In this document: one piece after another, positions 5,831-10,137 of the stretch
How positions within the stretch are numbered: the stretch's first letter is position 1
Layout: each line of letters opens with the position of its first letter
NCBI GenBank assembly: GCA_023388555.1
Contig: JAEWGA010000078.1
Location: 1 to 10,137, forward strand
Reading direction: 5' to 3'
Origin: Bacteroidota bacterium
GTDB taxonomy: Bacteria > Bacteroidota > Bacteroidia > Bacteroidales > Porphyromonadaceae
Length of the DNA stretch: 10,137 bases
Position numbers and translations under genes: made by a program
Notes under the pieces: model-generated
The model's input: the letters and a program-made list of their open reading frames with translations, nothing else
Told to the model about the DNA's origin: nothing
The model's database searches: none

Positions 5831-8677
5831 ATGGCAAAAAAGAAAACAGCACCTACCACGCCCAACGATTGCATCGAAGTACACGGTGCACGCGTCAATA
5901 ACCTCAAGAACATATCTGTTACCATCCCGCGCGACCAACTTATTGTTATCAGCGGGCTATCCGGCTCTGGCAAAAGTTCCTTGGCCTTCGACACCCTGTA
6001 CGCCGAGGGGCAACGCCGTTATGTGGAAAGCCTGAGTGTATACGCACGGCAGTTTGTGGAGAAATTAGCTAAACCCGAGTGCGACTACATTACGGGGCTA
6101 CCCCCAGCCATAGCCATACAACAGCGTGTGGTATCGCGCACACCACGCTCTACAGTAGGTACTACCACCGAAATTTATGACTACCTGCGGATGCTATTTG
6201 CCCGCATAGGCCGCACCTTCTCGCCCATCAGTGGTACCGAAGTAAAGCGTCACTCGGTATCGGACGTAGCCCAGTTTATTGCCACCCTGCCCAAAGATAC
6301 CCGATACTTGGTGGCAGCCCCTTTGCTAATACCCCAAGGACGCTCCGCGCTGGAACACCTGCAAATACTACAACAGCAAGGGTACAATAGGATAAGGATT
6401 GGAGACGAAGATAAACGCATTGCCGATATAACCGAAGAGGAAACCTTAAACTGGCCCCAAGAAAGCCTATTGGTGGTGGACCGTTTAACGCGGGACAATA
6501 ACCCCGATGCCCAATACAGCAGGCTGGCCGACAGCGTTAGCACCGCCTTTTTCGAAGGCAAAGGAGAAATGCGCATTGTGTACAACACTCCCAGTAAAGA
6601 GTGGAAACAAGAAAGTTTTTCGGAAAAATTCGAGGCCGATGGTATCACCTTCGAGGAACCTTCCGATAACCTTTTCAGCTTCAACAGCCCCATAGGAGCA
6701 TGCCCTACATGCGAAGGCTTTAGCAAGGTTACAGGGATAGATGAAGACTTGGTTATTGCCAACAAACGCCTTTCGGTATACGACAACGCCGTAATGTGCT
6801 GGCGCGGTGTAAAAATGTCCAAGTGGAAAGAGCACTTTATACGGAAATCGGCCCCCTACAACTTCCCTATACACCGCCCTTATAACGAACTAACCGAAGA
6901 GCAAAAGGAACTACTATGGAACGGTAATGAAGAGGTCGAAGGCATCAACCACTTTTTCAACTACCTGGCCAGCAAAACACACAAAATGCACTACCGCATT
7001 ATGTTAGCTCGGTACCGCGGACGTACAACATGCCCCACCTGTAAAGGAAGACGCCTGCGCAAAGAGGCTTTGTACGTGAAGGTGCACGGGAAAAACATTG
7101 CCGAGCTGGTAGAAATGCCCATTGCAGAACTCCGGGTATGGTTAAACGAACTACAGCTAACACCCCAAGAAAACATTGTTGGAGAACGGCTCCTTACCGA
7201 GCTAAGAACACGGGTAGGATTACTCCACGATATTGGCTTAGGGTACCTAACCTGTAACCGTATTTCGGCAACACTCTCGGGCGGTGAAAGCCAACGTATA
7301 AACTTAGCAACATCGCTTGGCGGAGGACTTATAGGAGCACTCTACATATTGGACGAACCAAGTATAGGACTTCATAGCCGCGACACCCACTTACTCATTA
7401 ACATCATGCGCAAACTAACCAGCATAGGAAACTCGGTAGTAGTAGTAGAGCACGATGAAGAGATAATACGGGCAGCCAACCAAATTATAGATATAGGCCC
7501 TGACTCGGGACAAAACGGCGGAGAAGTAGTGTACCAAGGTAGCCCCACCAAACTACCTTCGGCAAAAAAAGCCACCAACAGCCACACTGTAAAATACCTG
7601 TTAGGGCTGGAAAAGATACCTTGGCGAAACGAGGTAAGGAAGTGGGACCGTAGTATATTTATCCAAAAACCCTATAAACACAACCTTAAAGGGGAAACAG
7701 TACAAATACCCCTGCATACCCTCACCCTTATTACAGGGGTAAGCGGCTCTGGGAAAAGCTCCTTGGTACGAGAAGTATTGTACGAAGGAATACGACGCCT
7801 GTTGGACGACGCCCCTATTGAGTCCATCGCCTGCGAAGGTATCACAGGAAACACAACGGACATCAAGGCCGTTGAATACATCGACCAAAACTCCATAGGG
7901 AAAAACACCCGTTCCAACCCCGTAACCTACATAGGGGCATACGACGACATACGTAAAATTTTTGCCGAGCAACCTTTGGCCAAACAAATGGGATACACCC
8001 CCGTGTACTTTTCCTTTAACAAAGAAGGCGGACGCTGCGAATACTGCAAAGGCGATGGCTTTGTAACCGTAGAAATGCAGTTTATGGCCGACATGGAAAT
8101 AACCTGCGAGGAATGCCACGGGAAACGCTTCTCGGACGACGTGTTAGAAGTCACCTTCGGCGAAAAAAACATTTACGAAATACTAAAACTCACCGTGGAC
8201 GATGCCATAGCCTTCTTCCAGGCACACAACAACGAGTCGGGGCTATGCGCCAAAGTAGCCGAAAACTTACAAGCCTTACAAGAAGTTGGACTGGGATACC
8301 TGCAACTGGGACAAAGCTCCAGCACCCTCTCTGGCGGAGAAAGCCAAAGGGTTAAGCTGGCATCGTACCTGGTTAAAAAGCATGTGGAACACACCCTATT
8401 CATTTTCGATGAACCTACCACAGGCCTACACCTGCACGACATTAAAACATTACTACAAGCCTTTAATGCACTTATTAACAAAGGGCACTCCGTAGTTATT
8501 GTAGAACATAACTTAGATGTTATAAAACAGGCCGACTGGGTGATAGACTTAGGACCCGAAGCCGGACACCAAGGCGGCCACGTAGTATACCAAGGAACAC
8601 CCCAAGGACTTATGCATACACCAAAGTCCTACACAGGAAAATACCTGCACGAACTGTACAAACGGCAATGTAAGTAG
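5831..8677 (+). CDS. uvrA: Excinuclease ABC subunit UvrA
   Basis: UvrA is the damage-sensing ATPase that loads UvrB in nucleotide excision repair. The 948 residues contain two ABC modules: Walker A GLSGSGKSS (42-50) and GVSGSGKSS (about 636-644), signatures LSGGESQRI (482-490) and LSGGESQRV (833-841), and Walker B ILDEPSIGLH and IFDEPTTGLH. A segment between the first Walker A and its signature (about 120-260) corresponds to the UvrB-binding domain, so this is a UvrA1-like, repair-competent form. The C-terminal zinc module is intact: C736, C739, C759, C762 (CX2C-X19-CX2C). The N-terminal zinc module has only its second pair (C291, C294); where E. coli has the first CxxC, this protein reads FEADGITFEEP. 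I recall the same change in other Bacteroidetes UvrA proteins. The only credible start is the ATG after AAGGAA. The DUF2851 gene begins five bases after the stop. Confidence 0.97.
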   Translation: MAKKKTAPTTPNDCIEVHGARVNNLKNISVTIPRDQLIVISGLSGSGKSSLAFDTLYAEGQRRYVESLSVYARQFVEKLAKPECDYITGLPPAIAIQQRVVSRTPRSTVGTTTEIYDYLRMLFARIGRTFSPISGTEVKRHSVSDVAQFIATLPKDTRYLVAAPLLIPQGRSALEHLQILQQQGYNRIRIGDEDKRIADITEEETLNWPQESLLVVDRLTRDNNPDAQYSRLADSVSTAFFEGKGEMRIVYNTPSKEWKQESFSEKFEADGITFEEPSDNLFSFNSPIGACPTCEGFSKVTGIDEDLVIANKRLSVYDNAVMCWRGVKMSKWKEHFIRKSAPYNFPIHRPYNELTEEQKELLWNGNEEVEGINHFFNYLASKTHKMHYRIMLARYRGRTTCPTCKGRRLRKEALYVKVHGKNIAELVEMPIAELRVWLNELQLTPQENIVGERLLTELRTRVGLLHDIGLGYLTCNRISATLSGGESQRINLATSLGGGLIGALYILDEPSIGLHSRDTHLLINIMRKLTSIGNSVVVVEHDEEIIRAANQIIDIGPDSGQNGGEVVYQGSPTKLPSAKKATNSHTVKYLLGLEKIPWRNEVRKWDRSIFIQKPYKHNLKGETVQIPLHTLTLITGVSGSGKSSLVREVLYEGIRRLLDDAPIESIACEGITGNTTDIKAVEYIDQNSIGKNTRSNPVTYIGAYDDIRKIFAEQPLAKQMGYTPVYFSFNKEGGRCEYCKGDGFVTVEMQFMADMEITCEECHGKRFSDDVLEVTFGEKNIYEILKLTVDDAIAFFQAHNNESGLCAKVAENLQALQEVGLGYLQLGQSSSTLSGGESQRVKLASYLVKKHVEHTLFIFDEPTTGLHLHDIKTLLQAFNALINKGHSVVIVEHNLDVIKQADWVIDLGPEAGHQGGHVVYQGTPQGLMHTPKSYTGKYLHELYKRQCK

Positions 8678-8682
8678 TTAGG

Positions 8683-9951
8683 ATGTCCGAGAAAGAGTTG
8701 CAATATATTTGGGAAAACCGCCTGTTTGAAAGCCTTAGCTTAGGGCCCGAACAAGTAGAGGTTATAGCCACAGGCAAACATAACCATACCGATGGCCCCG
8801 ACTTTACCCAAGCGTGCCTGCGCTGGGGCGGAATAACCTGGCACGGCGATATAGAGCTACACCTTAACACCGCGGACTGGTACGCACACAAACACCAGCA
8901 CGACCCCAACTACAACAACATAATACTCCATATCACCCCCAACAGCAATCCCCCTTGCGTAACAGCTGCCAACGGGCGCGAAATACCCACCGCTCAGCTT
9001 CTTATACCTAATAACATAGCTGTAAGGATGCAAGAACTAAGCGTAAGCAAAAAAGCCCTACGCTGCTCTCCCGAAATCCAACAACTACCCGCCATTTACC
9101 GGCGAAACATATTGGACCGGCTATTGGTAGAACGCTGGCAACATAAGCTGCAACAAGTGGCACTACAAGCACCAGGAGACCCAATACAACACCTGCTATA
9201 CCAACTACTGTTACGCTACTTAGGCGCACACCGCAACAACAATGCCATGGAACAGGTGGCACGCTCGTTACCCATAGAACACCTGAACCGCCATGCCGAT
9301 AACCTTACGGCGCTGGAGGCAATGCTATTGGGGCAGGCAGGTGCACTAACCGAAACGCCACGAGACGAGTACGAGGCCCTGTTACTGGCCGAATACAAAT
9401 TCTACAAAAACAAGTTTGGGCTAACCCCCATTCCCCCTAACCTATTTAAATACCTAAGGGTGCGCCCCGCCACTCACCCCTCGCGCATGTTGGCCATAGC
9501 AGCAACGCTAATACACCATAAAAACGACTGGTTAAACGCACTGCTCACCGCCAACTTAAACACATTACAAACCCACCTGCAACGCCCTCCAAGCCCCTAT
9601 TGGCTCACGCACTACGACTTAGCACACCCCTCGGCCCGAAAACTACAAGGCTTAGGACCCGACTCCATACGCTCGCTCATCATCAACGCCCTACTTCCTA
9701 CAGCCTACATATACCACCAAGAGCGAGGCAACCATAATGCCGCCCAAAACGTAATAGAGCAACTACAAAGCCTTGCTCCAGAAAAGAATAGCATTGGTAC
9801 CCTATTTGCTAACGAAGGGCTTGCCGCTCACGATGCCGGTGAAAGCCAAGCACTTCTGCACCTGTATAACCACTATTGTAGCACATTCCGTTGCCTGTAT
9901 TGCCCTATATGCCCCGTACTATTACAACAACTGCGCAAAAACAAAACGTGA
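8683..9951 (+). CDS. DUF2851 family protein of unknown function
   Basis: The function is unknown. The 422-residue protein matches my memory of the DUF2851 family, found mainly in Bacteroidetes: an N-terminal LQYIWENRLF (6-15), HTDGPDF (35-41), then WHGDIELHL (53-61), ADWYAHKHQHDPNYNNIILHI (64-84, read with its conserved W, H, D and Y positions). The pattern D40...E58-x-H60 with further His and Asp recalls a metal site and loosely a PD-(D/E)XK arrangement with His for Lys, but this is only a suggestion. The remainder is mostly helical. The tail has four cysteines, C399, C404, C407 and C410 (CX4CX2CX2C), suitable for zinc or an Fe-S cluster. No signal peptide or membrane segment is seen, so it is probably cytoplasmic. 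It follows uvrA by five bases and is presumably cotranscribed, which makes a nucleic-acid role possible but not shown. Confidence 0.85.
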   Translation: MSEKELQYIWENRLFESLSLGPEQVEVIATGKHNHTDGPDFTQACLRWGGITWHGDIELHLNTADWYAHKHQHDPNYNNIILHITPNSNPPCVTAANGREIPTAQLLIPNNIAVRMQELSVSKKALRCSPEIQQLPAIYRRNILDRLLVERWQHKLQQVALQAPGDPIQHLLYQLLLRYLGAHRNNNAMEQVARSLPIEHLNRHADNLTALEAMLLGQAGALTETPRDEYEALLLAEYKFYKNKFGLTPIPPNLFKYLRVRPATHPSRMLAIAATLIHHKNDWLNALLTANLNTLQTHLQRPPSPYWLTHYDLAHPSARKLQGLGPDSIRSLIINALLPTAYIYHQERGNHNAAQNVIEQLQSLAPEKNSIGTLFANEGLAAHDAGESQALLHLYNHYCSTFRCLYCPICPVLLQQLRKNKT

Positions 9952-9974
9952 AGGGGAAATAAAGCCCTCCAAAG

Positions 9975-10006
9975 GGGAAAACATCCTCCTCTCCCTCCAT
10001 TTTCCC
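9975..10006. repeat. Inverted repeat GGGAAAA / TTTTCCC after the DUF2851 gene
   Basis: Seven-base arms at 9975-9981 and 10000-10006 surround an 18-base pyrimidine-rich loop. AAGGGGAAA also occurs as a direct repeat (9951-9959 and 9972-9980). The hairpin is followed by A's rather than T's on this strand, so it is not a standard intrinsic terminator. It may be a 3'-end structure for the uvrA transcript or chance. Confidence 0.3.
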
Positions 10007-10048
10007 AAAAAAGAGACCTTTGCACGGCAACTGGTCTAGAGTCAACTT

Positions 10049-10075
10049 TTAACTGCTTGTTTATTAGGCGGTTAA
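10049..10075. repeat. Imperfect palindrome around the -33 element, possible operator
   Basis: TTAACTGC (10049-10056) and GCGGTTAA (10068-10075) are inverted copies differing at one position, separated by 11 bases that contain the TTG of the promoter. The centre-to-centre distance of the half-sites, 19 bases, is near two helical turns, so a dimeric regulator could bind both on one face and control the gene starting at 10113. No regulator is identified. Confidence 0.4.
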
Positions 10076-10087
10076 TTGTTATCTTTG
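10057..10087 (+). promoter_or_regulatory. Bacteroidetes-type promoter (TTG / TATCTTTG)
   Basis: TTG at 10057-10059 and TATCTTTG at 10080-10087 are separated by 20 bases. The second is a perfect match to the -7 consensus TAnnTTTG used by the Bacteroidetes primary sigma factor, and the first matches the core of the -33 element. Transcription would start near 10093-10095, leaving an untranslated leader of about 20 bases before the ATG at 10113. Confidence 0.75.
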
Positions 10088-10112
10088 AGTAGTATTTAAG
10101 ACGTAATTTACT

Positions 10113-10137
10113 ATGGCACGGAGACAGAAAAATAGAG
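10113..10137 (+). CDS. Start of an unidentified gene (3' part outside window)
   Basis: An ATG lies about 20 bases after the predicted transcription start and opens a frame reading MARRQKNR before the window ends. The basic N-terminus is too short to identify a family. Support comes from the position downstream of a well-formed promoter, the 161-bp gap after the previous gene and the A/T-rich leader without a Shine-Dalgarno sequence, as usual in this phylum. Confidence 0.5.

Noticed and set aside
7601..8119. Antisense open frame of 172 codons inside uvrA
   Set aside because: It mirrors the conserved second ATPase module of UvrA and has no start context or recognisable domain.
10015..10022. 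GACCTTTG as a second -7 promoter element
   Set aside because: It has G instead of the first T of TAnnTTTG, and no TTG lies at the required distance; the site at 10080-10087 is far better.
9773..10039. Overlapping + strand open frame at the end of the DUF2851 gene running into the intergenic region
   Set aside because: Its first two thirds are an alternative frame of the DUF2851 tail; the remainder is low-complexity purine/pyrimidine sequence with no motif.
1..10137. Defence island, mobile element or CRISPR array
   Set aside because: No transposase, integrase, terminal repeats, spaced direct repeats or known defence genes are visible; gene content and codon style are uniform and mainly housekeeping.

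Overview
The window reads as ordinary chromosome of a Bacteroidota (Bacteroidetes) bacterium, probably Bacteroidales. Four things point there. The protein families are typical of the phylum: a U32 peptidase with a C-terminal barrel domain, a long-form QueA, a DUF2851 protein and a Bacteroidetes-style DprA. Most starts lack a clear Shine-Dalgarno sequence. A near-perfect Bacteroidetes promoter (TTG, 20 bp, TATCTTTG) lies near the right edge. All genes are on the + strand and packed tightly. I see no mobile element, CRISPR array, tRNA or rRNA.

Left block (1-5694), apparently one operon of six genes whose promoter lies outside the window: the 3' end of a TrhP-type U32 gene (tRNA wobble-uridine hydroxylation); a small hot-dog acyl-CoA thioesterase; dprA (ssDNA/RecA loader of natural transformation), whose ATG overlaps the thioesterase stop; a long-form queA-like gene (queuosine tRNA modification); a 579-residue MATE transporter with an extra C-terminal domain resembling the folate enzyme HPPK (FolK); and, overlapping it by ATGA, a membrane-anchored DEDDh exonuclease-like protein that has lost catalytic residues. 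Themes are tRNA wobble modification, pterin chemistry and nucleic-acid handling.

Middle and right block (5695-10112): after a 136-bp gap, uvrA (nucleotide excision repair) is followed five bases later by a DUF2851 gene of unknown function with a cysteine-rich tail. A 161-bp intergenic region follows, with inverted repeats and a strong promoter reading into a gene of which only eight codons are visible.

The most notable observations are the MATE::HPPK-like fusion, the degenerate exonuclease translationally coupled to it, and the apparent complete absence of GATC from all 10,137 bases. I did not find convincing evidence of a defence island or another wholly new system; most of the window is housekeeping.
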